From: Streptomyces sp. T12
GTDB lineage: Bacteria > Actinomycetota > Actinomycetes > Streptomycetales > Streptomycetaceae
Length of the DNA: 64,000 nt
Reading direction: 5' to 3'
Assembly: GCF_028736035.1 (NCBI RefSeq)
Contig: NZ_CP117866.1
Coordinates: 4,526,001-4,590,000 of the forward strand
The notes under the pieces are model-generated. The model ran no database searches. It worked only from the letters and a program-made list of their open reading frames with translations, and was not told the DNA's origin. Shown piece by piece: positions 16,822 to 26,147 of this stretch. The translations under genes were made by a program, and so were the position numbers. Each line of letters begins with the position of its first letter. Position 1 is the first letter of the stretch.

Positions 16822-17241
16822 TCAGTCAGTGAGCGGATACGTGGGTCGGGTGGGCCAGCCGTCGGTGCGCCACGCCTGCTGTGCCTCTTGGGGAGGTGAC
16901 ATGTGCCGGGCGTGGGTGGCGAGGGCGGTGGCCAGGTCGCAGTGGACGGGGATGTCCGGGCAGTCGCCGGGCGGGACCAGGGAGCCGTCGGCGGGGATGG
17001 CGGCCAGTTCCAGGCTCCGGCCGGCCTGGGCGAGGCGGCGTGCGGCCTCGGTGATCGCCAGCTGGCCCTCTGCGGACCAGCCGCGCAGCTCGCTCAGGTC
17101 GAGGACCACCGGTCCGGTGCCGCGGGCGACGGCCCAGCCGACGGCGCCGCCAAAGCGGCGGACCGCATCCGGGCCGAGGTAGCCGGCGACGGAGAGGATG
17201 CCGAAGTCGTCCTCGACGGTGTAGCGCCACTCGATGGTCAT
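16822..17241 (-). CDS. STAS-domain protein, anti-anti-sigma-factor-like
   Basis: About 139 residues, a single STAS domain: DFGILSVAGYLGPDAVRRFG, then GPVVLDLSELRGWSAEGQLAI, where the D-L-S-x-L motif carries the residue normally phosphorylated by an RsbW-type kinase. It lies 37 bases downstream of an RsbW-like ATPase gene on the same strand, so the two look like a partner-switching pair. The C-terminus adds about 25 unconserved residues. Confidence 0.85.
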   Translation of the reverse strand: MTIEWRYTVEDDFGILSVAGYLGPDAVRRFGGAVGWAVARGTGPVVLDLSELRGWSAEGQLAITEAARRLAQAGRSLELAAIPADGSLVPPGDCPDIPVHCDLATALATHARHMSPPQEAQQAWRTDGWPTRPTYPLTD

Positions 17242-17278
17242 GACGGTGAACTTCCTTGCGTGTACGGCCCCGTTGAGG

Positions 17279-17698
17279 TCAGAGGGGGAGAGTTATCCAG
17301 ATGCTCTTGCCGTCGGCGTCGCCGTGCACGGCCACGGTGCCGCCGAGTTGCCGGGTGAGCTCCATGACCGTGCCGAGACCGCCACTGGTGCCGGTTGCGG
17401 CTTGGTGCAGCGGCGGTTGGTGGGGGTGGCGGTCGTGGACGGCGAAGGCCAGATGGCTTCCGCTCGCCGCATACATGACCATGATCTGTGGGGACAGTTC
17501 GGCGGCGTGCCGGACACTGTTGGTCACCAGCTCGCTGAGGATCAGCAGCGCCGCGTCCACGACGGGCCGGTGCAGATCTATCTCCCACTCGACCAGTGCC
17601 TGTTCGGCGGTCTCGCGGGCGAGGCGGACGGCGGACGGCTCGTTGGGCAGGGTGAGCACGTGCCGGTACGGAAGGGCGTCGAGGACGGGGGCCATCAT
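17279..17698 (-). CDS. RsbW-like ATP-binding protein (anti-sigma kinase type)
   Basis: About 139 residues (tandem ATGs at 17698 and 17695). HATPase_c features include the N-box LSELVTNSVRHA and a G-loop around GGLGTVMELTRQLGG. Streptomycetes encode dozens of these small GHKL ATPases, which bind or phosphorylate STAS antagonists or sigma factors. The start overlaps the end of the preceding gene at 17695, and the STAS gene follows, so both sides suggest one transcript. Confidence 0.88.
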   Translation of the reverse strand: MMAPVLDALPYRHVLTLPNEPSAVRLARETAEQALVEWEIDLHRPVVDAALLILSELVTNSVRHAAELSPQIMVMYAASGSHLAFAVHDRHPHQPPLHQAATGTSGGLGTVMELTRQLGGTVAVHGDADGKSIWITLPL

Positions 17699-18000
17699 GT
17701 CTCCACGCGGGTGAGGCGGAAGCCGGTGACGCTCTGGGGGTGCAGGCACAGCAGGGTGTCGTCGCTGAGCACATCGGCGGGGCCGTGGACGGTGACCGTC
17801 CAGCCCGTGCCGTGCACCGCGCGGATCTCTTCCACGTCGTACGTCACCGTGGCCGGGACCGCCGCCGCCTGGACTGGGGCCCGGACGATCAGTCGGCCGT
17901 ACTCCCACACATGCCGGGCCGGCCGTACGACGGTCAGCTCCCGCTGCTGGTACACCGGCCGTCCCGGGCTGCTGCCTTCCAGCAGCCACAGAGTGCTCAT
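17695..18000 (-). CDS. hypothetical protein in SulP operon
   Basis: 101 residues, soluble and beta-rich, with no motif I know. It overlaps the SulP gene by 4 bases upstream (17997-18000) and the RsbW-like gene downstream, so it is translationally coupled on both sides. Tight coupling suggests a role with the transporter or the switch proteins; nothing in the sequence says which. Confidence 0.65.
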   Translation of the reverse strand: MSTLWLLEGSSPGRPVYQQRELTVVRPARHVWEYGRLIVRAPVQAAAVPATVTYDVEEIRAVHGTGWTVTVHGPADVLSDDTLLCLHPQSVTGFRLTRVET

Positions 18001-19721
18001 CGGACGGCTTCCTCGCTGGAGGTTCGGGGCTTCTGGGCGGGAACGGCGGTCCAGACTCCGGCCGTCTCCAGATGTTCGCGAGCGGCCCGGATCGCCTCGG
18101 GGGTGGTGGCGTAGTCCCGGCCGTCGTGCCGCAGCAGTTCCAGCGCACCGACGGAGTCCAGGACCTGGCGCTGGCCGGAGCGAATCCCCGAGGCCAGGAC
18201 GAGGATGCCGCGCCGCGCCAGCTTCTCCACCGCGTCCTTGAGGACCAGCGCGCCGGTGGCGTCCATGGTCGACACCCGCGACAAGCGCAGGATGACGACC
18301 CGTACGTCGGCCACCTCGGTCAGCTCCAGCAGGAAGCGGTGCGCGGCGGCGAAGAAGAGGGGGCCGTCGATGCGGTAGGCCACGATGTGCTCGGCGAGGA
18401 GGGCGTGTTCCTCGGCGCTGTGGTCGCCCCGGTCGAGCGGCACCTGGTCGAATCGGGCCTGCTTGGCCACGGCGCGCAGAGCGAGGGCCCCCGCGACGAC
18501 CAAGCCGATGATCACCGCGTACACGAGGTCCAGTGCCAGGGTCGCGACCGCGGTAAGGACGAGGATCAGCGCATCCGAGCGGGTGGCCTTGGCCATCGCC
18601 CGAAGCGAGCCGACCTCGACCATGCGGACCGCGGTGGCCAGCAGCACGCCGGCGAGGGCAGCGAGCGGGATCTTGGAAACGAGGGGCGCCGCGGCGAAGA
18701 CGATCACAGCGAGGATCGCGGCGTGGGCCAGGGCGGCCAGCCGGGAGCCGGCGCCCGTGCGGACGTTGACCGCGGTCCGGGCGATCGCGCCGGTCGCGGG
18801 CACCCCGCCGAACAGCGGGGCCGCGATATTGGCCAACCCCTGACCGAACAGCTCGCGATCGGGGTCGTGCTTCTGCCCCACCGTCATGCCGTCCGCCACC
18901 GAGGCGGACAGCAGGGACTCCAGGGCCGCAAGCGCCGCCACGGCCACGGCCGGGGCAAGCAGGGTGCCGAGCGAACCGACGTCCAGGAAGCCGAGCGAGG
19001 GCGCGGGCAGCCCGGACGGAAGATCCCCGATCGGCTGCGCCGCGTCCAAGGGCGCGACCTGGGCGACGACCGTGGCTCCGATGACCGCGAGGATCGAGAA
19101 CGGGACGGTCGGCCGCCAGCGAGCGCCGACCAGCATGACCGCGGCCACCGCGGTCGCGAAGCCGACCGCGGTCCAGTTCGGGTCCTTCGCGAACTCCTCG
19201 ACAGCCCGCCAGGTCACCACCAGCACACGGTCGCCCTCGGGCTTGGGCACGCCGAGCGCGTTCGGGATCTGCTGCAGTCCGATCACGCAGGCGATGCCGA
19301 GGGTGAAGCCCTCCACCACGGGTGCGGGCACGTACTGCATGTACTTGCCGGCCCGCAGCGCGGCCAGCGCCACGAGCATGACGCCCGCCATCAGCCCGAC
19401 GGTCAGTACGCCGGTCGGACCGTACTCGCCGACGATCGGCACCAGCACCACGGTCATGGCCCCGGTGGGCCCGGACACCTGGAGGTTGGATCCGCCGAAC
19501 AGCGCGGCGAGCGCGCCGGCGACCACGGCGGTCGCCAGCCCGGCCTCGGCACCGAGACCGGAGGAGACGCCGAAGCCGAGCGCCAGCGGCAGGGCCACGA
19601 TCGCCACGGTCACTCCGGCGAGCAGGTCCCGCCGGGGGTCGCGCCGTGTGTCCGCCAGGTCGGTGCGGGTGGGTAGCAGTGCGGTGAGCCGGGCCGTTGC
19701 CCGGCCAATGGCCGAGGTCAT
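17997..19721 (-). CDS. SulP-family inorganic anion transporter with STAS domain
   Basis: 574 residues. The N-terminal ~420 residues contain 12 or so membrane segments with the SulP signature (DLLAGVTVAIVALPLALGFG, then SGPTGAMTVVLVPI). The C-terminal ~130 residues form a STAS domain (YRIDGPLFFAAAHRF, VVILRLSRVSTMDATGALVL). SulP proteins move sulfate, bicarbonate or other anions; no carbonic anhydrase is fused or adjacent. The start overlaps the ArsR stop by 4 bp. The operon encodes a second, free STAS protein and an RsbW-like ATPase. Confidence 0.95.
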   Translation of the reverse strand: MTSAIGRATARLTALLPTRTDLADTRRDPRRDLLAGVTVAIVALPLALGFGVSSGLGAEAGLATAVVAGALAALFGGSNLQVSGPTGAMTVVLVPIVGEYGPTGVLTVGLMAGVMLVALAALRAGKYMQYVPAPVVEGFTLGIACVIGLQQIPNALGVPKPEGDRVLVVTWRAVEEFAKDPNWTAVGFATAVAAVMLVGARWRPTVPFSILAVIGATVVAQVAPLDAAQPIGDLPSGLPAPSLGFLDVGSLGTLLAPAVAVAALAALESLLSASVADGMTVGQKHDPDRELFGQGLANIAAPLFGGVPATGAIARTAVNVRTGAGSRLAALAHAAILAVIVFAAAPLVSKIPLAALAGVLLATAVRMVEVGSLRAMAKATRSDALILVLTAVATLALDLVYAVIIGLVVAGALALRAVAKQARFDQVPLDRGDHSAEEHALLAEHIVAYRIDGPLFFAAAHRFLLELTEVADVRVVILRLSRVSTMDATGALVLKDAVEKLARRGILVLASGIRSGQRQVLDSVGALELLRHDGRDYATTPEAIRAAREHLETAGVWTAVPAQKPRTSSEEAVR

Positions 19722-20059
19722 CGCCCGGTGACCTCGGCTTCCCGCAGCTCGGCCAGCAGTTCGCCCTGTCCGGCAAGCATCTCGGTCAGGATCCGGCGCG
19801 CGGCCCTCATCAGGTCCGCGACGTCCCCGCCCGCCAACTGGTAGACAACGGTCGAGCCCTCCCGGGTCGAGGTGACGATCCCGGAACGGCGCAGCACCGC
19901 CAGCTGCTGGGACAGGCCGGAGGGCTCCACCTCGGTTGCGGCCAGCAGGTCCCGCACCGGCATCGGCCCGTCCTGCAGCAGCTCCAGAACCCGTATCCGC
20001 ACGGGATGCCCCAGCATCCGGAAGAACTCGGCCTTGGCCTGGTACAGCGGAACGGACAC
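19718..20059 (-). CDS. ArsR-family regulator heading the SulP operon
   Basis: About 113 residues from GTG 20059. The winged helix is clear: LGHPVRIRVLELL, VEPSGLSQQLAVLRRSGIV, REGSTVVYQL. It lacks the cysteine metal box and is a close paralogue of the ArsR at 15859-16197. It overlaps sulP by 4 bases, and an AT-rich palindrome 100 bases upstream is a probable autoregulatory operator. Confidence 0.88.
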   Translation of the reverse strand: MSVPLYQAKAEFFRMLGHPVRIRVLELLQDGPMPVRDLLAATEVEPSGLSQQLAVLRRSGIVTSTREGSTVVYQLAGGDVADLMRAARRILTEMLAGQGELLAELREAEVTGR

Positions 20060-20158
20060 AACCCCTCGGCTTCCCCTACGAACCCCACCACTGGGGCGGA
20101 CACAAAGGCCGTGCCCACGACTACCGGATAGCGAACACAGCCAACCCAGCATCTAGCC

Positions 20159-20178
20159 AATTGCGAAATTTTGCAATT
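20159..20178. promoter_or_regulatory. AT-rich palindrome, probable ArsR operator
   Basis: AATTGC (20159-20164) and GCAATT (20173-20178) flank GAAATTTT, giving a 20-bp near-perfect palindrome. It stands out in this GC-rich DNA and resembles ArsR-type operators. It lies 100 bases upstream of the arsR-sulP start and about 120 bases before the kinase gene on the other strand. Confidence 0.6.
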
Positions 20179-20297
20179 CCGCATGAGCGATTGGCAGATC
20201 TGTGCGAGCGGATCAGGCCTGGTCCGTGTGTGGTTGCCGTGCTGGAATGGGCAGCCGGAGATCGTAGGCATGGGACGAGTCACGGGGGACGTGCCGA

Positions 20298-22649
20298 GTG
20301 CTGGATCACGTGCGGGAGGGCGCTCCGCAGTTCGTGGGGCGGTACCGGGTGGTGGCGAGCCTCGGCTCGGGCGGTATGGGGGAGGTCTTCCTCGCGGTCG
20401 CACCGGGCACGGGTGAGTTGGTCGCAGTCAAGGTCGTACGGCGAGATGCCGCGCCCGATGCTGAGTTCCGGGCGCGGTTCCGGCGGGAGATCGCCGCGGT
20501 GCGGGCGGTGGAGAGCCGGTTCACCGTGCGGCTGCTGGGCAGTGACGCGGACGGGCCGGTTCCATGGCTGGCCACCGAGTACGTGCGGGGGCCATCCCTG
20601 GAGCGAGCGGTGCGCGAATGTGGCCCGCTGCCGGTGCCTGTCGTGCGCCGGCTCGGGCTCGACCTGGTGCGGGCGCTGCGCGTCATTCACCACGCGCAGG
20701 TGCTGCACCGGGATCTGAAGCCCGGCAATGTGCTGCTGGCGACGGACGGTCCGAAGGTCATCGACTTCGGCATCGCGCGGGCCTTCGGGGCGTCGACGAT
20801 GACGGCGACGGGGGCGATGGTGGGCTCTCCGGGATTCATGTCACCGGAGCATGTCGCGGGCGCCGGTCACGTCGTCGCGGCCTCGGACATCTTCTGCCTG
20901 GGAGCGTCGCTGTGTTTCGCGGCGACCGGTAAGGGCCCCTTCGGGGACGGTCCGATGGCCGCTGTGCTGTACCGGATCTCCCAGGTCGAGCACGATCTGC
21001 GGGACGTGCCGAGCCAGTTGCGGGATCTCGTCGCGGCCTGTCTGCACCAGGACCCGGCAGCGCGGCCGGACACACGTGAGCTGGAGCGTCTGCTCGACGA
21101 CGGCGGCGCGCCGACCGGTGGGCCCACTCCCTGGCCGGAGCCCGTACAGGCACTGATCGGTGTATGCGAGCGCCAGGCGGCTGCCTTCCGACAGCCGGTG
21201 CCCACGATGCCGGGTGTTTCCCCGCTGCACAGCGCCCCGACCGTGACCGCTCGCCCCTCGGCCGATGTGCGGCGACCGCGTAAGCGCCGCTATGTCATAG
21301 CGGGGGTTGGCACGATCGCTGTGGGGATGCTCGCTGTCGGCGTATATCTGCTGTCAGGCTTGGCGCAGCGGGGCGCGGAGGAGGCCGACGGCAACTCCGG
21401 CTCCGGCGATGGCAGCAGCGGGTCCGTGCGGGTCAGGCAGACGGCGGTCGACGAATTCGGCGGCCCGGACCGCGGCAGGGTCTTCCCACAGTTGTCGTCA
21501 CAGCGTCCCGAGGGCTGGCGGGAGTGGTCGACGAAGCTGTCGGGCAAGCCCGTGAACTGCACCTTGGGGGACGGGGTCCTGGTGTGCCGTCTGATGGACG
21601 ACGGCAGCCTGCAGGCCCTGTCGCCCGCCGATGGACGACAGTTGTGGCGGGCGCGGCTGATGCACCCGGCTTACCCGCCGGGGTACAGCGCGGGGCACGG
21701 GTTGTACATCCCGGGCGACGGCAGCAACCCCGTGGTCGATGGTGATGCCGTGCTGTCCACCGAGGAAGGGAAACTGCGGGCCCGCGCGGTCAGTAGCGGG
21801 GAACTGCGCTGGGAGAAGGACCTTCCGCAGGGCGGGCTCGGGCAGCCGCAGGGCAAGATGCTGGCCGCGGACGGCCGGGTCTTCTTCACGCTGCGGAACG
21901 GGGATGGGATCGAGGTATTCGCCTACGACGCCGGCAGCGGGCGCAGTCTGTGGTCGCTGCCGATCTCCACACGTGACGTACCCGAAGCGGCCTACTACAA
22001 CGGCCTGTTCAGCGTCGTCGCGTACGACGGCGGACTGGTCTACGTCAACGGCGACGGCGGGCTGCTGGCCTTGGACGCCGCGACCGGCGAGGAGAAGGCC
22101 GTCCCCCAGGAGGGCACGGACTGCCCGGACGGCCGTGTGCGGGGCGGCGAGGTCTACTGCCCCGACGGCGAGGGCGGTTTCCGGCTCCTGTCGGCAACCA
22201 CGCTGGAACCCGTGGCGCGCAAGATTCCGCTGCCGGCCGCGTACAGGTCGGGCGAGTCGCCGGAGACCAACTCCGTTGGCGCGGTCAGTGGGGACGACCT
22301 GCTGATCAACGACCAGGTCCGCGACCGCGTCGTGCGGCTCGGACACACCGACGCCCACTCCAAGTCCGGTGAGGGGCGAGGGACCGGGCCGTTGAAGGAC
22401 CTCTACACCTCGCCCCCGGTCTTCGTCGGCGACACCGCGGTCGTGGCGGACAACGCCTCATTGCACGTGCTCCCCACCACAGGAGAGGCGCGGACGGTGC
22501 CGGTCGAGGAAGCTCCCGGCATCCGGACGAAGCCGGTGGTCACCGTGGATGTCACCCGAGCCGTGTGGGCGCCCGAAGTCCTGGCAGCGGGCGGGGTCGT
22601 GTACGTCGCGTACCACGACGGAACCGTCAGCTCCCTGAAGCTGTCGTGA
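20298..22649 (+). CDS. receptor-type Ser/Thr protein kinase with PQQ-like beta-propeller
   Basis: 783 residues. The kinase domain covers about residues 14-275: Gly-loop GSGGMGEVFLA, VAVKVVRR lysine, HRDLKPGNVLL catalytic loop, DFGIARAFG, and GSPGFMSPEH. One membrane helix lies at about 332-352 (YVIAGVGTIAVGMLAVGVYLL). The extracellular part (~390 residues) has PQQ-type propeller repeats with LWRARL and LRWEKDL blocks, suggesting ligand or cell-wall sensing. It is followed after 48 bp by a paralogous kinase. GTG 20310 is an alternative start. Confidence 0.93.
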   Translation: MLDHVREGAPQFVGRYRVVASLGSGGMGEVFLAVAPGTGELVAVKVVRRDAAPDAEFRARFRREIAAVRAVESRFTVRLLGSDADGPVPWLATEYVRGPSLERAVRECGPLPVPVVRRLGLDLVRALRVIHHAQVLHRDLKPGNVLLATDGPKVIDFGIARAFGASTMTATGAMVGSPGFMSPEHVAGAGHVVAASDIFCLGASLCFAATGKGPFGDGPMAAVLYRISQVEHDLRDVPSQLRDLVAACLHQDPAARPDTRELERLLDDGGAPTGGPTPWPEPVQALIGVCERQAAAFRQPVPTMPGVSPLHSAPTVTARPSADVRRPRKRRYVIAGVGTIAVGMLAVGVYLLSGLAQRGAEEADGNSGSGDGSSGSVRVRQTAVDEFGGPDRGRVFPQLSSQRPEGWREWSTKLSGKPVNCTLGDGVLVCRLMDDGSLQALSPADGRQLWRARLMHPAYPPGYSAGHGLYIPGDGSNPVVDGDAVLSTEEGKLRARAVSSGELRWEKDLPQGGLGQPQGKMLAADGRVFFTLRNGDGIEVFAYDAGSGRSLWSLPISTRDVPEAAYYNGLFSVVAYDGGLVYVNGDGGLLALDAATGEEKAVPQEGTDCPDGRVRGGEVYCPDGEGGFRLLSATTLEPVARKIPLPAAYRSGESPETNSVGAVSGDDLLINDQVRDRVVRLGHTDAHSKSGEGRGTGPLKDLYTSPPVFVGDTAVVADNASLHVLPTTGEARTVPVEEAPGIRTKPVVTVDVTRAVWAPEVLAAGGVVYVAYHDGTVSSLKLS

Positions 22650-22697
22650 CGCACTGACAGGTACGCACAAGGCAAGGCAGCGAGGGAAGGTACAAGG

Positions 22698-24941
22698 ATG
22701 CTGCGACCGCTCGACGCCGGTCACTGTCACGGACATGCACCACGCTGGATCGGCCCGTACCGGTTGCTCGCCGAACTGGGCTCCGGCGGCATGGGCACGG
22801 TCTATCTGGGACGGCGCGACGATGTGCCGGAGCGGCCGCTGGCCGCGGTCAAGACCGTGCGCGACGACCTCGTACTCGACCGGGAGTTTCGCCTGCGGTT
22901 CCGTCGTGAGGCCGAGGCCGCCCGCCGGGTCCGCAGCCCCTGGACCACTGCGCTGACCGACGCCGACCCGGACTCCGACACCGGCCCGCCGTGGTTGGCT
23001 ACGGAGTACGTCGCCGGACCACCGCTCAACGAGGCGGTGGCCCGGTGCGGTCCGCTGGCCGTTCCGGTCGTACGGGCTCTGGGAGCCGACCTGGCCCGTG
23101 CGCTGCGGGCGGTGCACGGTGCCCGGATCCTGCACCGCGACCTGAAGCCGGCCAACGTGCTGCTGTCCGCCGCAGGCCCCAAGGTGATCGACTTCGGCAT
23201 CGCCCACGCCTTCGACGCCACTGTGCTCACCGAAGTGGGCGTGGTGGTCGGCTCGCCCGGTTTCATGTCGCCCGAGCACATCACCGGGCACACGGCGCTC
23301 ACCACCGCCTCCGACGTCTTCTGCCTCGGTACGGTGCTGTGCTTCGCCGCCACCGGCCTCGGACCGTTCGACGACGGCGAACCCGCCGCGGTCCTGCACC
23401 GGATCGCCCAGGGCCAGGCCGACCTGGAACGGGTGCCGACGGAGTTGCGAGCGGTGGTCGAGGCGTGTCTGCGGCCCGATCCGGCTCGGCGGCCGACGCC
23501 AAGCGAGTTGGTCCACCTCCTCGACGACGGCCCACCACCCCGCCCCGGACCTCAATCCCGTGTGGGGAAGCGGCCGTTCCGCTGGCCGCCGATCGTCAAA
23601 GAACTGATCGCGGAGTACGAGGTGGAGATCAGGCGATACGACACCGCGGCCCTCGATCTGCCGCCACCGCCACCTCAGGCCCCACTGTCCTCGCCTGTGC
23701 CGACCGACAGCCGGGAGCCTCGCCGCTGGGGACCGCGCATCGCCGCGGTCGTGGCGACCGTGGCGGCGGCGGGCGCACTGGTGGCACTGCTGCCCCCGCT
23801 CGTGTCCGACAGCGGAGGCGGGTCGGGCCGGGTTGCCTCGGCCTCACCGTCAGCCACCGCAACCACAGCCCAGAACCGGCTGCCCCCTGCGATCACCGGA
23901 GAAACCATCGAGTTCACCGCCGACGCCCTCAGCCCCAGGAACCGCCCCTCCGGCTGGCGCCCCTGGCTCGCCAAGTTCTCCGGCGCCCCCGCCAACTGTG
24001 CCCTGGCCCAGGACCGCCTGCTGTGCACTGTCGTTGTCGGCACCCCCGATCAGCCTGCCTACCGGCTGGAGGCCCTCGACGCGGCCGGCGGTGCACGGAA
24101 GTGGCGTCACGACTATCGCAACGGCACCCAGCTTGCCTTCACACCGGCCATCGTGGGCGACCGCGTGTACACCGCTGACGGAGATGGCAACGGTGTGGCG
24201 GTGCTGCGACTCTCCGACGGCAAGGCAGTCGACAAGTGGCAGGGCGACCCCGGCTACGAACCGGTCAAGGCGCTGGCGGACGGCAACGTCGTCTACGTCT
24301 CCTACATGGGGTCCGCAGGAGCGGACAGCTCGAGCGACATGCTGTTCCGCGCCTACCGGGCCGAGAACGGGGAGAAACTGTGGGAGTTCGTCAGGCACGG
24401 CGCTTTCCCGCAGGACATGAAGATCGCCGGTGACCGGCTCGTGGCCCCCGGCGAGTCCGGCAGCTTTTCCGCTGATACCGCGCAGGGCCGGGCTGTTGAC
24501 GGAGTTTCCCACTGCATGCCGCTCCTTCCGCACCGGGACGAGGTGCTGTGCTCAGGCGAGGTCCTGGACGCCCGGACCCTCGGGAAGAAGTCCTCCCTAC
24601 CGATGGACACGGTTCTCGCCGTCGGCGACGAGGACAGGGCTGTCGGGCTCATGGGCGAGGCGCTCGTCGGCGCTGACGTCTCGACGGGCAAGCAGCTCTG
24701 GTCCGTTCCGTACGACGGCGAATCCCAGGAGTTGACCGTGCTGCTGTCGGGAGAGCGCTTCCTCACCATCGCGGCAGATGGCGTCACGACCCGCGCCATA
24801 GACAGCGGCGACGTGATCGACGGACCACAGGCATACCGAGGCTGGCCAGACAGTAGAGGCACACCACAGGCTCTGCTCGGCGGCGGAGTCGTTTACCTGG
24901 CCTTTGATGACGGCACGGTCCTCACCGGCCACGCGCCATAG
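22698..24941 (+). CDS. receptor-type Ser/Thr protein kinase with PQQ-like beta-propeller (second copy)
   Basis: 747 residues, the same design as its upstream neighbour: kinase (GSGGMGTVYLG, AAVKTVR, LHRDLKPANVLL, DFGIAHAFD), proline-rich linker, membrane helix at about 347-370, and extracellular propeller (ARKWRHDY, GEKLWEF, GKQLWSVPYD). All catalytic residues are kept, so both kinases should be active. The pair looks like a tandem duplication and is probably co-transcribed. Confidence 0.93.
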   Translation: MLRPLDAGHCHGHAPRWIGPYRLLAELGSGGMGTVYLGRRDDVPERPLAAVKTVRDDLVLDREFRLRFRREAEAARRVRSPWTTALTDADPDSDTGPPWLATEYVAGPPLNEAVARCGPLAVPVVRALGADLARALRAVHGARILHRDLKPANVLLSAAGPKVIDFGIAHAFDATVLTEVGVVVGSPGFMSPEHITGHTALTTASDVFCLGTVLCFAATGLGPFDDGEPAAVLHRIAQGQADLERVPTELRAVVEACLRPDPARRPTPSELVHLLDDGPPPRPGPQSRVGKRPFRWPPIVKELIAEYEVEIRRYDTAALDLPPPPPQAPLSSPVPTDSREPRRWGPRIAAVVATVAAAGALVALLPPLVSDSGGGSGRVASASPSATATTAQNRLPPAITGETIEFTADALSPRNRPSGWRPWLAKFSGAPANCALAQDRLLCTVVVGTPDQPAYRLEALDAAGGARKWRHDYRNGTQLAFTPAIVGDRVYTADGDGNGVAVLRLSDGKAVDKWQGDPGYEPVKALADGNVVYVSYMGSAGADSSSDMLFRAYRAENGEKLWEFVRHGAFPQDMKIAGDRLVAPGESGSFSADTAQGRAVDGVSHCMPLLPHRDEVLCSGEVLDARTLGKKSSLPMDTVLAVGDEDRAVGLMGEALVGADVSTGKQLWSVPYDGESQELTVLLSGERFLTIAADGVTTRAIDSGDVIDGPQAYRGWPDSRGTPQALLGGGVVYLAFDDGTVLTGHAP

Positions 24942-25061
24942 GAAAGCCGTAACCAGCCAGGAGGCGGCCGGCGTCGCCACGGCGATCGTGAAGTGCTGGC
25001 CGCCATCTCTTCCCAGCAGCGGCAGGAGTCGTGCAGGCGCTGTCACGTAGAGGCCGTGCCG

Positions 25062-26147
25062 CTACTTGAGCTCGTCGGCGGTGAAGTAGCCGTCCTCGAC
25101 AAGGATCTCGTAATTGGTCTTGTCGACGCTCGTGGGCTGCAGCAGGACTGCGGGCACGGCCTTGACGCCGTTCTTGTAACCCGTGGAGTCGTCCACCCAC
25201 GGCACTCTGTCCTTGAGTATGTCGTCGACCATGGTTGTGGCGGCCTCGGCGAGCCGACGGACGTCCTTGTAGACGGTCTGCGACTGCTGGCCCGCGATGA
25301 TTGACTTCACCGACGCCAGTTCGGCGTCCTGACCGGTGATGACGGGGAGGGGCTTGGTGTCGGAGCCGTAGCCGCCCGACTTCAGCGCGGACAGGACGCC
25401 CCTCGAGATGCCGTCGTACGGCGACAGGACGGCGTCGACCCGCTCACTGCGGTACCACTTGGTGAGGATGCCGCTCATGCGTTTTTGCGCGGTGGGCCCG
25501 TCCCAGCGCGGGGTGGTGATCTGCTTGAGCTCGGTCTCGCCGGACTGGACGACCAACTGCCTGCTGTCCAGAAACGGCTGCAGGTGCGTCATCGAACCGT
25601 CGAAGAAGAATTTGGTGTTGTTGTCGTCGGGGGAACCGGCGAACAACTCGATGTTGAACGGGCCTTTGCCGTCCTCCAGGCCGAGCTTTGCGATGATGTA
25701 GTGGGCCTGGATCAGACCGACCATCTCGTTGTCGAAGGAAACGTAGTAGTCGACGTTCTTGGTGCCGAGGATGAGCCGGTCGTAGGAGATCACCGGAATG
25801 TCCGCGTCGGCGGCCTGTTGAAGCACACCGTTCAGCGACCTGTTGTCGATGGCCGCGATGATCAGTGCGTCGACGCCCTGCTGGATCAGTTTCTCGATCT
25901 GTGAGACCTGGGCTTTCGGGTCGTCGTCGCCGTAGACCAGCTTGGTCTTGTACCCCCTGCCCTTGAGGTCCTCGACGACGCTCTTGCCGTCGGTGAGCCA
26001 GCGCTCGGACGACCGGGTCGGCATGGCGATGCCGACGGTACCGCCCTCGGAGCTGTCCGCTGAGCCGCTCTCGCTGCCCTTACCGCAGGCGGACAGGGTG
26101 AGGGCGAGGGAGGCGCCTCCGGCGAGGACGGTTCTTCGATTGAACAT
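25062..26147 (-). CDS. sugar ABC-transporter substrate-binding lipoprotein (ChvE/xylose-type)
   Basis: About 361 residues from ATG 26147. A lipoprotein signal ends in the lipobox LTLSAC. The mature protein is a type-1 periplasmic sugar-binding fold (TVGIAMPTRSSERWLTDGKS, GVDALIIAAIDN, ISYDRLILG, DAVLSPYDGISRGVLSAL), like ChvE and xylose/multiple-monosaccharide receptors. No ATPase or permease gene is adjacent, so it must use transporter subunits encoded elsewhere. Neighbouring glycosidases point to arabinose- or galactose-type ligands. Confidence 0.9.
   Translation of the reverse strand: MFNRRTVLAGGASLALTLSACGKGSESGSADSSEGGTVGIAMPTRSSERWLTDGKSVVEDLKGRGYKTKLVYGDDDPKAQVSQIEKLIQQGVDALIIAAIDNRSLNGVLQQAADADIPVISYDRLILGTKNVDYYVSFDNEMVGLIQAHYIIAKLGLEDGKGPFNIELFAGSPDDNNTKFFFDGSMTHLQPFLDSRQLVVQSGETELKQITTPRWDGPTAQKRMSGILTKWYRSERVDAVLSPYDGISRGVLSALKSGGYGSDTKPLPVITGQDAELASVKSIIAGQQSQTVYKDVRRLAEAATTMVDDILKDRVPWVDDSTGYKNGVKAVPAVLLQPTSVDKTNYEILVEDGYFTADELK

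Noticed and set aside
18072..19676. 534-codon open frame antisense to sulP
   Set aside because: Arg/Gly/Asp-rich shadow with no recognisable fold.
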